64,000 nt of DNA from Sarcocystis neurona (GCA_000727475.1 KL647288.1:6351414-6415413); one strand, 5' to 3'; shown: positions 11,789 through 23,781, counted from the first letter of the stretch. The notes: generated from the sequence alone by a model not told the origin. Numbers and translations are program-made.

Positions 11789-12561
11789 TTCTTACAGCTA
11801 CCATCGCTCCTACGCTGACTACTACTAAAACTAATGCCACGAATACTGCTGCGGGTTCTGCCACTATTCTTACTACTTCCACTGTTAGCACTGCCGCTAC
11901 TCCTGCGCCTCATACTATTCTTCCGTCTGAAGCGTTCCCAGTCGTAAACTACGCTGCTCCGTAACCTATACATTCACCACAGTCCAAACTTCCTCCGTCA
12001 CCCGCACGGTCAAGGATTTTTTGTCTCCTAATACTGTAATCACAGATTACTACGAGAAGACTGCAGTGTTGAAGTCAAAAGAAGGACGATTTAAAAAAGG
12101 GAAGTGAGTCCACTGTTGTTAGTCAAGCGCGCAGCCCAGAACAAATACATATAGAGGAGAGATACAGGCATGCATATATATATATATATTTGAAGTCGCA
12201 TATCTGTTATTTTTCACAAACCTCGATCTTTGTTTCTTCAAGTGTGTTCACGTCGCCCGATCCATACCCAAACGTGTACACGTTTCGTCTGCGTCGATTC
12301 TTGTCCGCCTCCGTATGCATTTACCTATGTAGACTTCTACACACAGCAGACAGAAGAGGCTGGGGTTATCAAAAAGGCACGCACATGAATATGTAGAACT
12401 AACGGGCATCCAGCTGCACTGAACGGCACGAAATACGAACAGAAATAACAGGTTTTTTGCGCGCTCTAGTGTCCTAGTAGAGTACGAGACTTTACATATA
12501 GTAGTGTTTACCATTTCCCGAGGAGGAGGCGCGGACGGACAGCGCAGTTTATCTCTAGGGC

Positions 12562-12909
12562 ATGGCACCAGAAACAAGTACGCAGGAACAACAAGCACGT
12601 AACACCGGATTCTTCCGGGAGGACCAAATATCGAACAAATTAACATATCTAGCTGTGGAACGTCAATGTACATTTGCATCTTTTGCGATGGAAGAGTGTG
12701 ATATATACACCATCATGCATGGAAAATGCGTGCGTAACAGCAAATATATAACCTCTACGGAAGACAGGACAACAAAACATGAAGCCCTACCGCCCCACGT
12801 GTACCAGCCGCTATGTGCAAACAGAAAACGAACACGAATTCATAGTCATCGATGCCATCTCAGAAATAAAGGAGAACTTTTGTGCTGCTGCGGGCAGATT
12901 ACAGTGTGA
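12562..12909 (+). CDS. Possible 115-residue protein, unrecognised
   Basis: An ATG-started frame ends at TGA 12907-12909. Its composition is varied (MAPETSTQEQQARN at the start, Cys-containing tail), unlike the microsatellite ORFs around it. There is no signal peptide, membrane segment, known motif or conserved neighbour. Chance cannot be excluded at this length. Confidence 0.2.
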   Translation: MAPETSTQEQQARNTGFFREDQISNKLTYLAVERQCTFASFAMEECDIYTIMHGKCVRNSKYITSTEDRTTKHEALPPHVYQPLCANRKRTRIHSHRCHLRNKGELLCCCGQITV

Positions 12910-14894
12910 CTATCTACGAGTGATACAGAAGTGGATAAAGCGGTGAGGCGACAACAGGCAAATTGAGTAGTTTTTGTGCTGAGGCTGTGTATAAAGGCAT
13001 CTTTTCTAACACCGGCCACTAACACAGAAAGGTGCCTGCGGCACCAGCTATACGCTACAGAAGAAATGCATCCCTTTACGGTGGGCGAAGCGCCGAGCCG
13101 TGAACTGTTCCTACAGGCTTCCCTGTCTAATTCGCGAGATCACCAGCATTTATTGACACACGTAAATATACGAGTTGATACACCTGCACACATGACTACG
13201 TGTCCACACACACAGACAAACATGTGTGTATGGATAACCCTCAATGTATGTCTACTTCAACACATGTACATATATATATATATATAAATTCATGTACATC
13301 TGCACAAAATCCGTTTGCAGAGCTACATACGTATGATTATACGTGTTGGCCCATTCTGCTGCAACCTGCGTGTACAGTCTAGCAAATAGACAGAGGAAAG
13401 GCACGCGTAAAGGCTGGCAATATATATGTGTACGCAAGCGTGCAGGGCGAGACTCGGCAGGCCCGTATTTTTGTGTGTAGCGTAGGTAGCGCACGTTGAA
13501 AGGAGGGAATGAGAACAGTAATCCTGCGTCTATGTCAAAGACCTACGCAGCTTTTTCATCTTTTGCTGACAGTATGCTCGTCGTGCCGTCCCCCACGACA
13601 TTTTCTACACCACAGGACGTACCACATTAGACCTCCCCCTAGTACTGGGTTCATACGGGCACGTATAGTTATGTACGGACGCACGAGTGTTTACACGAAT
13701 ATATGATTCTAGCGAACGCAGCGAAACAGAAAAGAGTGGCATCTACAGCGGTGGAAGAGAAAGTCGAGGTATCTTCTGTAGCAGGACTTGATGTATGGAA
13801 AAGAATTTTGCGGTACTTTTACACAAGCGTCCGACTTGGGGTTTCCAGTACATGGGTATGAGCAGAATCTCTATCTATAACAGTGCTAACATTTACGCAA
13901 ATAGCTACTCCTTCCACACCAACGCACCAGCAACGCACCAGCAGAGTTCCTGCAGCACACGTCTACTCCAGTTGAATGTAGGGGGAGCTTCTACAGATGG
14001 TAGGCAGCCCCATAAGCAGCCGCAACAGCGTCGAACGGAGGACCACCCACAGAGCCAGCGGCACCAGCAGCAGCTGCAGCAGCTGCAGCAGCATTCGCAG
14101 TAGCACCAGCACATGCTGCAACAGCAGCAGGAGCAGCTGCCAAACCATTCGGGCTGTCGGCAAACGCAGCAGCCGCTGCAGCAAAGTGAAAAGCGCTACG
14201 AAGTGACGAGCACGGTCAATCGCAGCAGCAGGAGCAGCAGTAGCAGGAACCACATCAGCAATCACCGGGGAGCGCTGCACGAACACAAGCAGCGGCCCAG
14301 CAGGACTCCTGCTGTGACTTTTTTTCAAGCTTTTACATTGCTCAAAATACCGCGTAACAACGCATGGGTTGGTGTGTAGTGCAGGTATGAAAGCAGATCC
14401 AGCCGAAACATTGGTTCGTTTGGGCAGAACACGTGCACATACGGTTGTGTGCACACACACACGTATGTAGGTACGTATATCTGCGTACGTGTGGGAAGTA
14501 GACATTGGCGTGATGCAGGCGGCGGTTTTACGCGCCGTACGTTTCTATTGTATCGTTTGTTTTTTACGGAGGTCCAGAGACTCCGGAAACTCTGTGCCCT
14601 GTTGATGTGTGCGCAAGCAGTCGGTATGGTACTATTGCTCTTGATGCGTCCCACCGCCTGTCACTTGCTATAAAGAAGAGAGAGTTGTACTATACAGCGT
14701 TTCGTGGTACGCAGATACGGGTCCGAGGTGACCTGCAGATCCCCCTACGTTCCCGGGAAGGAAATTGCTGCCAGCAGGGATTTTGGATTTTCAGGGCACT
14801 TCCTCCTTTCATTTTCAGCAAATACGTCTATTTTTGTGAGTGCCTGCGTCCTTCTGTACTGCACACAACGATATTGACCTGCAGTCTTACTCTC
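12910..14894. other. Intergenic with a short CAG-repeat tract at 14.0-14.3 kb
   Basis: A TA run lies at 13268-13286. A cluster of CAG triplets in + orientation occupies about 14020-14310. Reading it gives Gln-rich frames on + and Ala-rich frames on -, so it may be coding or intronic, and I cannot decide. A TGTGCACACACACAC stretch lies at about 14445-14462. Confidence 0.45.
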
Positions 14895-15061
14895 CTATGA
14901 TGACTGTAATACATCATCCATTGGCTTTCGCCCGCACACTCCCACACAGAGTCTCGCTAGATCGCAACACGTGGATGCGACCAGCTCTGCTGTTCTCGCG
15001 TTGTGCTCTTCTCTCAGTAGAGCGAGGGAGTTCGCTGCGGCGGGCTCGCACGGGAGGTGTC
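14895..15061 (-). CDS. Possible terminal exon of a minus-strand gene, unrecognised
   Basis: Behind a minus-strand acceptor-like TTCCACAG the frame reads HLPCEPAAANSLALLREEH and, further on, CCDLARLCVGVCGRK before a stop at 14895. The composition is protein-like. I could not find phase-compatible upstream exons, and the plus strand is also partly open. Confidence 0.25.
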
Positions 15062-16335
15062 CTGTGGAATCAGTAGACAAACGTGCATGGATACGCACGT
15101 CCTCATTTGAAGACGCATTTTCTTTACAGGTTGCATGACGGACACACGCACAGACGTTCACCGCAGGAACATCGTCGTTACCTTCGATGAGTATAAAAAT
15201 CTACACACACGCACGCACACAGGAGTCAACACACATACAGATTTTTATAAAACTTTACGTATGCATGGATGTACGCACAGTTTTTCAGCATGAAAACGAC
15301 GAGGGAGGGGCTCTTCTGCACCGTTGACTCGCATCCAAGCAAAAGACATTACGCCGTCGTGGCCACATTTCCGCAGAACGCTGGCAGCCAGCTGTGGGAT
15401 TGTAAACACTATTGTGAATCTAGAGAAATACGGCAGTTACTATATTTCTTTGCTCGTGCATAGACGACCGAGCACGTGCCTATTCTCACCTGTCTACTGC
15501 TGCGTGTAACTGACCGACACACGCAGAATCCGAACAATAAACGTGTACAGAGGGTTTTACTTTTTTGTCTCTTTTGTATGACATACATGCCGTAGAGGGA
15601 GGACTCATACGAGTGTGGCATAGGTGCGGTTATGTATATCCACGTAAACCTGACGCATATATATATATATAGGTATGCATGTATAGTACAGATCTATGTA
15701 TGTGTAGTTAAACGTGTCTACACATGCGTGCATATACATATATATATATTATATATATGAACAAATCTATGTATGTGTTTATGTACATAAATGTGTCTCT
15801 CTCCATGCGCACATCTGTATACATCCATGTATACACATATATATATATATATTTCTGTTTGTGTATACCAATATACATATATATATATATTCGTGCATGC
15901 GCACACGTCTACACATACATGTACATAAATATATTTCCATGTGTATATACAAATATATTTATATATATTTTAATATTCTTGCACTTTCATACACGTGTCT
16001 GCATATGACGAGCACAACAATGTTTGTAGTGGGGACGACGTACAGAGGAACGTAGATATCAGCCGAAGCGAAAGAGGTGCTGTCGCGTTTCTTTTTTGCT
16101 TCTTTTGACGATTGTTTTACTGTATCTCCCTCTCCTCTTCCACCCTCTCCCGGACACTTTTTGCTTCCTGCCGATGGCGTAGTCTGCTCGTGAACGATCC
16201 TTCTCTACGTTTGTCTCTCTCTTCTTCTCTTTCTCGTCTTCCTGGTATTTCCTGCCTGCATGTGTTGGTGGTTTCTTCTCTCTCACTCACACGTCTTCTT
16301 TCTCCGCGATCTCCTCGTTTTCCTTCTTTTCTCAG
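15062..16335. other. Intergenic; TA/CA microsatellites then a pyrimidine-rich tract
   Basis: 15655-15970 is composed of TATATA, TACACATA and GTATACA repeats. 16085-16335 is T/C-rich (CTCTTCTTCTCTTTC type) like the flank of the first gene, and immediately precedes the CAG-rich region, so it may be a promoter or 5' UTR. A 57-codon frame beginning at ATG 15290 looks protein-like but is isolated. Confidence 0.45.
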
Positions 16336-16606
16336 ATCTGCTGCTACTTTCACAAGAAAACTACGTGCGCGGTGTAACAGTGCTGACCACGAGCAGCAAA
16401 ACGAGAGCGGCCCTGGAGGGCAGCGCACGCCGCCGCGAGCAGCAGCGCAGGCAGCAGCAGCAGTAAAAGCAGTGGCAGACACCGGAACAACGGCAGCAAC
16501 AGGGGAAGCAGCAGCAGCAGTGGCTGCAGCAGCAGCGGCAGCAGTGGTGCGTGCAGCTGCAGCTACAGACGATTCGCAAATCCACGCAAAAACAGCAGCG
16601 ACGTAG
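16336..16606 (+). CDS. Possible first coding exon of a CAG-repeat protein
   Basis: After a polypyrimidine tract ending in TTTTCTCAG, a + frame reads SAATFTRKLRARCNS and then an Ala/Gln/Thr-rich tract to a stop at 16606. A second + frame ending near 16466 is equally protein-like at first, so the true frame is uncertain. Orientation of the repeats (CAG on +) matches that seen in exons of the well-supported genes. Confidence 0.25.
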
Positions 16607-19600
16607 CCCGTCCTCCCTCTCTCCGCGGGCCCAGCGGCAGCGGCATTAGCAAAGAGACGTCGTCTCGACCGCAGGGGCAGCAGCCACTTCAGTTTGCAGG
16701 AGCAGCAGGTGTTTGCTACAATAGCAGCAGCAGCAGGAGCAGCAGAGGAAGTGACGCTTTCTTAGTAGCAGCAGCGGAGAAATCCGCTGCCCGTGACACC
16801 AGCAGCAGACGTGTCTCAGCGAGCTGCACCGGCAGCAGCAGCACCAGTGGCACCAGCACCCGCAGGGGCTCGATACAGCCAACAGCAAGTCCATCTTCCC
16901 CAGGCATCACAGAAGCAGCAGACTTACCCAGATGCAACAGAAGCAGCATATGTATACACATCATGCAGGAGCAGCAGCATGCAAACTAGCGAATGCAACT
17001 GCAACAGGAAACCGCTGGTACTTCGTGTAAAGCACCAACGCTTGAACGTACCATCAGCAGCAGCACCAGCAGCACGGCACACGCCCAGCCGTAGGAACTG
17101 TGTAGAGACACAGCAGCTGCAGCCGTAGGCAGGCGCACCCGCGGCTGCCGCAGCTGCAGCAGATTTATACTCGTCTGCAGAAGAAGCGTTAGGAACTGGA
17201 GCAGGAGAAGAAGCAGCAGCAAAAAGGAAAAACATCTCCACGTTGAAAGCAGCAGCAGGAGCAGCAAGGGGGACTGGCGTCTCTTGCTCCGGAAGTGGAA
17301 TTGCCTATTCTTCTCAAGTGCAGCAGCGGAAGCAGAGGACTGTTTCGTCAGCAGCAGGAGTAGCAGCAGGTGGAGGAAAACAGCGTGAGCAGGTAGCCCC
17401 GCAACCGGAGCGCAGCGAAGCAGGAGGAGAGCATGGGAGCCAGAACACAAGCAGCAAAAGACCGCACCAGCAGAAGAGCTCAGCGCTTTGCCGGCAGGAG
17501 CAGTATCCAAGCTGCAGCGCAGCGTAACCTGTACTGCAGCTACACTGGCGATCTAATGACGGCACGGGGAGCAGCAGCAGCAGTGGAAGAGTAGCAGCCG
17601 CAGCAGCAGCAGGGGAAGAGTAGCAGGCGGAGCAGCTGCAGCCGGAAGAGCAGCAGGCACAGCAGCAGCAGGTGCAGCAGCAGCACGACGAGTCCCTGGC
17701 ACGGCCGCAGCAGCGTAGGGATATTGGCACCACCGGCAGCAACGTAGGCGTAGGAGAAGCAGCACCAGCGTGAAAGCTGCAGATGACGCACAGGCGGCTG
17801 CAGCAACACACGAACAGAAGCAGTATTCGGAGCCGCACCAGCAGCACTGAAGTTGAAAACGCAGGAGCAGCAGCAGTGCGCACACCTGCGGCAGCAAAAA
17901 GGCGCGCTGCAGCAGCAAGAGTGTGTTCCACAGCAGCTGCAAGAAGCGGTAGCAGTAAAGCCGGCTGTAGCACCAGCAGGAAAGGCAGGACTGCAGCAGC
18001 AGGAATTGAGGCTCACGAACGTCGACGCAGAAGCACTCTACTCTGGCACGAACAGCAGCTCTCGCAGCAGCAGCAACCTGAACAGCAGCAGCAGCAGCAG
18101 CTAAAGAGCAGCTGTCACGGCAGCAGTAGGTACGTACATGTCATGATCAGCGCGGCAGGTTGAGTACGGGCAGCGGCAGTGGCTTCAACAGCAGCAGCAT
18201 CGGGCAGCGTTTTTTTTTTGCAGCTGATGAAGCCGGAGATTCTACAGGAGTGGCGCATCTAAAAAGAGCAGCAGTAGCAGCAGCCTGGAGAAGAAATGAA
18301 AGAAAGAAACGAAAGACAGTTACCGGCTGGTTGAACGAAAGCAGCAGCAGTGTGTACTGAAGCAAGAGGACGCAACTGAACAGCAACGGCAGCAGGGTCC
18401 TCTCAGGGCAGCAGCAGGAGGCGGCTGAAGCAGCAGCGGCGACGACAACACACACAGCAGCAGCTTCACGCAACAGCAGCAGCAGCGATAACGAGGCAGC
18501 AACAGGTGAGCCGTATAGCAGCGACAGCCGGTACACTGGCGGTAGCTGCGATGCTGCATGCTGCTAGAGCAGGTGTTGAAAGCAGCGTGAGCGACGTCTC
18601 TTCCAGCAGCAGCAGCGGAGTGGGATGTGCGGGAGAGCAACACCATTGGTTAACGACGACAGGAACGAAGTGGCGAGCAGCGGCAGCAACGGCTGGAGTC
18701 CTGCATTGGCAGGGCTTGAGAGAACGCAGCAGTAAAGCGGAACGGCAGCAGCGAAGTGGAGCGACAGTACCAACAGACTGAGCGGGCGTGGGGACAGCAA
18801 ATGAAGAAGAAGAAGCAAAGTGAAGGTAGGAGTTGCTAAGCTTGAGCAGGTGGTGGTGTTGGTGTGTGAAGATGGTAGAGTTTGCGCGTCGTCTGCATTT
18901 CCTTTTTCTTCCGAAGAGAAACGCTTTGCTTCATGACGCTTCCCTTGCTTTTACAGTGAGCAGTACGTGCCGCATCAAAGTCTCTCGGGAGTTTGCAAGC
19001 GGCTGTACAAATGCGTTCACCCATCGGATGGCTCAGGCGAACAGCGCGTTGCCCAACTCCGCTTCGTCGAGCAGCAGCGGCAGTAGGGTCAGTAAGGACC
19101 GCAGCAGCAGCCACAGCAGCAGCAACACCAGCAACGAGAGCAGCAGCGCGTACAGCACATGCAACAGCCGCAGCAGCAGTAGTCGCAGCAGTAGCCCGAG
19201 CAGCAGCGAGAACAGCTGGAGCAACGACAGCAGCAGCAACGCCACCAACAGCAGCAGCAGCTGCAGAAGGAGTAGAGGCTTTAGCAGTGGCAACAGAAAC
19301 AGACACACTAATAGTAGCTGCTGCTATAACAATAGGGGTAGCAGGCACTCGCATAAGCCCACCAGCAGCAGCATCACCGGAAGAGACAGGAGCAGGATCG
19401 ACAGCAGCAGGATCGACGACAGCAGGATTGATGGCAGCAGGATCGACAACAGCAGGATCACCAGGACGAGGATCGACAGCGGCAGGATTGACAAGAGCAA
19501 GACCGACATCAGCAGGAGTGTTTCATTCTCATTCTCGCAGCCGAGTACCAACAGCACGTGCGTGCCTGCCACGACATGTAGCAGCAGCAGCACCCTTGTT

Positions 19601-19770
19601 GCTGCTCCGAACATTAGCAGCGCTAGTGTTGCAAGCAGCTGTTTCCTTAATGAGAGCAAGTGGAGAAGGAGCGGTCGTCCTGCTGCTGCTGCATGTTCTG
19701 CAGCAGAGCTCCGCTGCTTCCGAGCAAAAAGACAAAAGAACAGGGATAACCTCTTCTTCCGGCAGCATGT
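16430..19770 (+). repeat. Dense CAG trinucleotide repeat region
   Basis: For more than 3 kb the + strand is dominated by interrupted CAG/GCAGCAG triplets. All three + frames give Gln, Ala or Ser runs, and the minus frames give Leu, Cys or Ala runs. ORFs up to 260 codons are therefore expected without selection. A 15-base minisatellite (GACAGCAGGATCGAC type) at about 19388-19500 is embedded in it. This pattern is characteristic of Eimeria genomes. Confidence 0.85.
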
Positions 19771-19772
19771 AG
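18993..19772 (+). CDS. Ala-rich low-complexity reading frame, possibly coding
   Basis: This is the most protein-like of the frames in the CAG region. It begins with RSPIGWLRRTARCPTPLRR, continues through Ala/Thr tracts, has a block ALAVATETDTLIVAAAITIG, then a repeated A-G-S-T-[AT] motif that translates the 15-base minisatellite, and ends in a non-repetitive tail (EQKDKRTGITSSSGS). Another + frame (Ser-rich, 18833-20437) runs through the same DNA in a different phase. Only one can be real, and both may be intronic. Confidence 0.3.
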   Translation: MQAAVQMRSPIGWLRRTARCPTPLRRAAAAVGSVRTAAAATAAATPATRAAARTAHATAAAAVVAAVARAAARTAGATTAAATPPTAAAAAEGVEALAVATETDTLIVAAAITIGVAGTRISPPAAASPEETGAGSTAAGSTTAGLMAAGSTTAGSPGRGSTAAGLTRARPTSAGVFHSHSRSRVPTARACLPRHVAAAAPLLLLRTLAALVLQAAVSLMRASGEGAVVLLLLHVLQQSSAASEQKDKRTGITSSSGSM

Positions 19773-20125
19773 AGCCATATAACTCAAGCTGTAATCTTCG
19801 CTTCGTGTCTCCTTACTACTGGCGCGATAGCAACAGCAGCGGCGTAACGTGCCCCATCAGCAGCAGCTGCCGAGGCACTCGTGTCGGCAGAAATGCTGGT
19901 GTTCAGGGCGATGCATGTAGGTCCTCCGCTTTTAGTGACGTTCCCGTGATACAATGCAGCCACACGACGACTCTCTCCTCTCTTCTCTGTTACTGCTACC
20001 ATTACTACCCACGTACAGCCACTAGGACTGGTGCATACGGTGGTGGCGAAGTTGCTCGCACTTTTGCTACTGCTGCTGTTTTTGCTGCTGCTTCTCGCGC
20101 CGTCGGTACTGCTTTTTTTTTTCAG

Positions 20126-20437
20126 AGTGCTGCTGCTCTTTCTCCTGCCTTGGCTGCTGCTGTTGCGTCGTGTGGTGGTGGGTCGGTGTGTCGTTGGGGG
20201 CAGCAGCAGCTGCGGGGCATCAGCACGAAGCGACGGCGATATTTTAAAATGCGGAAATTTCACAAGAAGAAGTACAAGAAGAAACTGATGCGCATGAAAA
20301 AGATCCCTTTTGTAGAAATGCACAAAGAGAAGAAAACGTGGAAATCTTATCGAGAAAGAATGCTCTATAGAAAAAAGTGGCGCCGCGGACCCCCTAAAAA
20401 GGGAAGCAGAAATCTCACACTTCGGAGAGAAAGATAA
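20126..20437 (+). CDS. Terminal exon of a small basic protein resembling mitoribosomal mS38 (COX24/AURKAIP1 C-terminal domain)
   Basis: A strong acceptor (T10 then CAG) ends at 20125; the phase-0 exon encodes 103 residues and stops at 20437. It starts Ala-rich, then CRWGQQQLRGIST, which looks like the end of a mitochondrial presequence. It continues into a very basic segment (KRRRYFKMRKFHKKKYKKK) and ends RGPPKKGSRNLTLRRER. The C-terminal COX24/AURKAIP1 domain of mS38 is likewise a short K/R-rich tail around a KMRKH-like core, so I infer an mS38-type mitochondrial small-subunit ribosomal protein. The first exon was not found. The frame stays open upstream to 18833 only through repeat DNA. Highly basic tails are easy to over-match, so the assignment is tentative. 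Confidence 0.45.
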   Translation, partial: SAAALSPALAAAVASCGGGSVCRWGQQQLRGISTKRRRYFKMRKFHKKKYKKKLMRMKKIPFVEMHKEKKTWKSYRERMLYRKKWRRGPPKKGSRNLTLRRER

Positions 20438-22413
20438 AAGTTAAGAAAACAGAAAGTGCTTCGCTGTCGGCTCTGTTGCTACCAAATCTTCAAAATATCA
20501 GTCAAACAAGTTCGCCTCTATGAGTGCACATCTGTACATATATAATTGCTTATCAGAAAAAAAAATCGCCACACAGATATGCACATGCTTGAGTTCTACA
20601 TTTGGGTACCCATATATATATATATATATATGCCCACTTATCATATCGTTGCATATCCGCATACACACAGGCATGAACACAATTGCACCCTCAGGTACGG
20701 AATATATTACTTCTCTACGTGGAGGAAGGTGGGCTCTGCATTCTCCACCTGCATATAAACGTGCTCGTGTATCTCGCTGTTTATACCTGTTTATTAACTT
20801 ACCTACTCTATCTGTCTGGGTGTCTACATCTCCCTGTACCTGCCTATCTACCAATGTATCTACATATGCGTGAGTAGGTTCCTCAAGGGCGAATGTGCGT
20901 GCCAGCTATTCACACGTATTTCCACAGAAGATTAGCACCCTTTATATAAAAAAACGATGGAACTATTTCGGGCTCAAAAATGTGTACATATATGTATATA
21001 TATATGTACATGTTGCTACGACTGTATTGCGCATATGTTTGTTTCTATTCACATGTATGCGTATATATATGTTATTCGTACAACTGTCTTTACTTACGTT
21101 ATATCTGTACGATGGTACTACGAAGGCGTGTGTGTTTCTGTATCCATTACCATCTTGCATAATATTCAGGTACGCGCTCCCTTGTGCGTGTGTGTAGACG
21201 GGAAGCTATATATTTTCAGGTGTCCCTGAAAATATACAGCACTTGAAGTGCCTTTGTGTAGACAAGAATATAGAATTTTGTTTATGTGTAAAGGTGTCTA
21301 TTTTCGTGTCAAAGGCGCACATATACCGCAGTGTACTACTCGCTCTGTTTATTAATGTGTGCACCTCTCTTCCTCTGTATAGACGTGCCACGCTCGTGCA
21401 GCTGACTCTCCTCAGGGCTGTGTCACCGAGTGCGTGGGCCACTGCTGACACGTCTGAAATTTGTTTCACGGAATCTCTACACGATTCTTTTCGGGGTTGC
21501 TGACAACGATCTCTGAATAGCGCAGCTGCAGACACACACAACGTGTAAATATAAATGTCGAGCTATGTGTAACCGCGGCTAAAACTACCCGTAGCCGTAT
21601 ATTTATCTACTAGTAAATGTGCAGAGAGACTCATTATACATAATGTCGTACCTCTATGTAGATATATGCACACACGTGTATACAACTTTACGTAAACACA
21701 ACTGTGTCTCTCCGTCCCCCTACTTCTCTTTCTGCGTATGTATATATATATATATACGTATATGTGTTGCTAGATTGTGACATATGGCTACGAGTTTATA
21801 TGTAGTCTAGCATTGTTTACGTTTGAATCTTTAGTCGGATATACTGCTTCAATATCTATCTGTCAAAAGAGTCCCCATTCTTAGCCGGCATACCCAGGAA
21901 CCCAGCAGCTCGCAGTGTGCATAAGCCCGTATAAAAGGACGTGCAGCTGTACATACGCTCTCGCCGGTCTTCCAGTCTTCGCGCCCACGTCTGCGAGACC
22001 CGATACGTGTACTTGTCTCAGGTATATCGAGGACAAATAAAATTTGGTTTCTACCGCTATAAATCGCCACTAGCGACTTTAAAAATTCGCGAACCCGTAA
22101 AACCATCCCAGGTATTGCGGTGCACGTGTTGTATATCTGCTTATAATGTAAGCATATATACGTGTATATATATATGTATATATATATATATATATATATG
22201 CACCCACACATGTATCTGTGTAGTAGTGCTAGATACGGACTGCTACACCACAATGTATTTGTAGTGACTACGTCGAGCCCTACACCGTAGCCTACGGTTT
22301 ATATGCGTGCATAGCTGTATACGACACTCATTTGCCCGTCCGTGAATTTCCTACGGTGTAAAGGAAAATGAAACAATTCACGCCTGCGGGAGGACCTTGT
22401 AGTTCCCTCCGAC
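20438..22413. other. Intergenic, TA/CATA microsatellites
   Basis: No supported gene is present. TA runs occur at 20611-20630, 21741-21756 and 22165-22199, with much TGTGTA/ACATAC simple sequence between. ORFs of 60-134 codons on both strands are Tyr/Ile/His/Thr translations of these repeats. Confidence 0.6.
21209..21236. repeat. Perfect 12-base-arm hairpin
   Basis: TATATTTTCAGG at 21209-21220 and its exact reverse complement at 21225-21236 are separated by the four-base loop TGTC. The arms contain non-TA sequence, so this is not simply microsatellite self-complementarity. Confidence 0.8.
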
Positions 22414-22644
22414 GTGATGACATTCTCCCCAGCTCACGCCTCGGGCCGACGCCCTTTCTTCACTGCGGCTGCTTTCCTGCTGACGGTGCTGGTGCTCCTA
22501 CTTTTTGCTGCTGCTTCAATCTGCTTGTCGTCCTCTAGTGCCGAGGTTGTTCGAGTTATGTTGGTGCACAGGAGAGACGACTTTCCAAAGTACAGAGAGT
22601 CATTAAGGCAGCGAAAGCTCGAAATCCGGCGCGTCAAACCCTGA
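22414..22644 (+). CDS. Small putative secreted or type II membrane protein, or first exon
   Basis: The frame is 76 codons, with ATG-ATG at its start. Residues about 15-40 form a clear hydrophobic segment (TAAAFLLTVLVLLLFAAAS) with a basic residue pair before it, as in a signal peptide. This is followed by a charged segment (HRRDDFPKYRESLRQRK). The composition is that of a real secreted protein's N-terminus, and the product could continue through a donor near 22634 (CGC|GTCAAA). No downstream exon was found within 3 kb. Unrecognised family. Confidence 0.35.
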   Translation: MMTFSPAHASGRRPFFTAAAFLLTVLVLLLFAAASICLSSSSAEVVRVMLVHRRDDFPKYRESLRQRKLEIRRVKP

Positions 22645-23578
22645 TAGACGTGAAATTTTAGAAACCCGCAAAAGGACGTTGAAGGAACCTTAGGGAAAAA
22701 CAACTGACCTAAAAAGTACGGTTTCATTTTTTATTTGAAGCATGCTTTAGGGCAGATTTAATACTACCGGAAATTAACGGCGTGCTACGTAACGAAGAAG
22801 ACTACATGCATACATTACACATGTGAATTTCTCTCTTTTTTTATGTACGTATATATATACATATGTATATACCTATATGACGTTTGTCTACATGTGAAAC
22901 ACGCACAACACCACATATGTGGATTCGTTAGCCTGTGAAGCACGTACACCTCCGTATATGTGGGTGCGTATTCCTTAGCGTCTTAGGCAGTTAATCTCGC
23001 GCATAATGGAAATTTAGCTGTGCCACAGAAATAAGGAGGAGGATAATTGCACGCGTCACCAGGTGTGTCGAGAAGAACGATTGAGTGGGTAAGGGAGGGG
23101 GGGGGGCAGCGAGACACGAAAAATTTGGTAAACTGAGTGCGCTCCATTGATGTGGTGCTATTAAAAAGCAGGGAACAAAAGAGGTGGACTTCACGTCAGC
23201 GAGCAGCAGTCTGCGCAGTCCTTAGGAACATAGAAGATAAGCTGTTAAACGCGTTACCGTAGACTCAAACGCCGCTCAATATAATTTCCGCAAGCACAGC
23301 TTGGAAGAAGGAAGTTGTACAAAAGAAATGTACAGGTCACTCGAAAGCACACAGGATCTGTTGTGTCGAGGGCATCTATCTACCGACTCGCGCGTATAGC
23401 AAAGCTCTCACGTGTAATTAGAAGCTTTCTAAAGATATTCTAATAGTGCAGGGATGCAGCACAGTACAAATAGCAAACGTCAAATGGGGAACAACGAACC
23501 AGCAGAGAGAGACCACCCGATCGTTTTTTGTCACAAGACTGTGAAGTCCCTGTAAGGTGTACTGGTGACAGACGAGGG

Positions 23579-23603
23579 AAGAGCCACTGTACAAGTGGCT
23601 CTT
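23579..23603. repeat. Perfect 10-base-arm hairpin
   Basis: AAGAGCCACT (23579-23588) and its reverse complement (23594-23603) flank the loop GTACA. Confidence 0.7.
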
Positions 23604-23730
23604 TCGCACCACCAGTCGGGTAATAGTGAACGCGCCGGGCAAGCACTTGTGATATCCTCCTCCACCATTGGTGCATAAAGGTCCTAAAGGTTCCTACCCG
23701 AGAGGCGGGGCTGTACTCAGGCGTGTAGTT

Positions 23731-23781
23731 TACTACTACGACTACTACTACTACTATTACTACTAGTACTACTACTACTAC
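23731..23781. repeat. TAC trinucleotide array
   Basis: About 17 TAC/TAT/TAG triplets are almost uninterrupted. It is the only clear trinucleotide array in the window that is not CAG/CTG. It creates a poly-Val minus-strand ORF that I do not accept as a gene. Confidence 0.85.

Larger units (their letters stand above)
8536..12561. other. Intergenic, microsatellites and short weak ORFs
   Basis: TA runs lie at about 8653-8671 and 8757-8780 just after the preceding gene, with CGTAC/ACGTAT-rich simple sequence to 9.25 kb. From 9.25 to 12.1 kb microsatellites thin out. A short frame starting at ATG 9306 (about 70 codons) is the only open one near there and has no recognisable content. I support no gene firmly in this stretch. 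Confidence 0.5.

Noticed and set aside
18833..20437. 534-codon Ser-rich + ORF taken as a single protein
   Set aside because: Most of it translates AGC-frame repeat DNA. A strong acceptor at 20125 separates the basic C-terminal exon, and another + frame through 18993-19772 is more protein-like.
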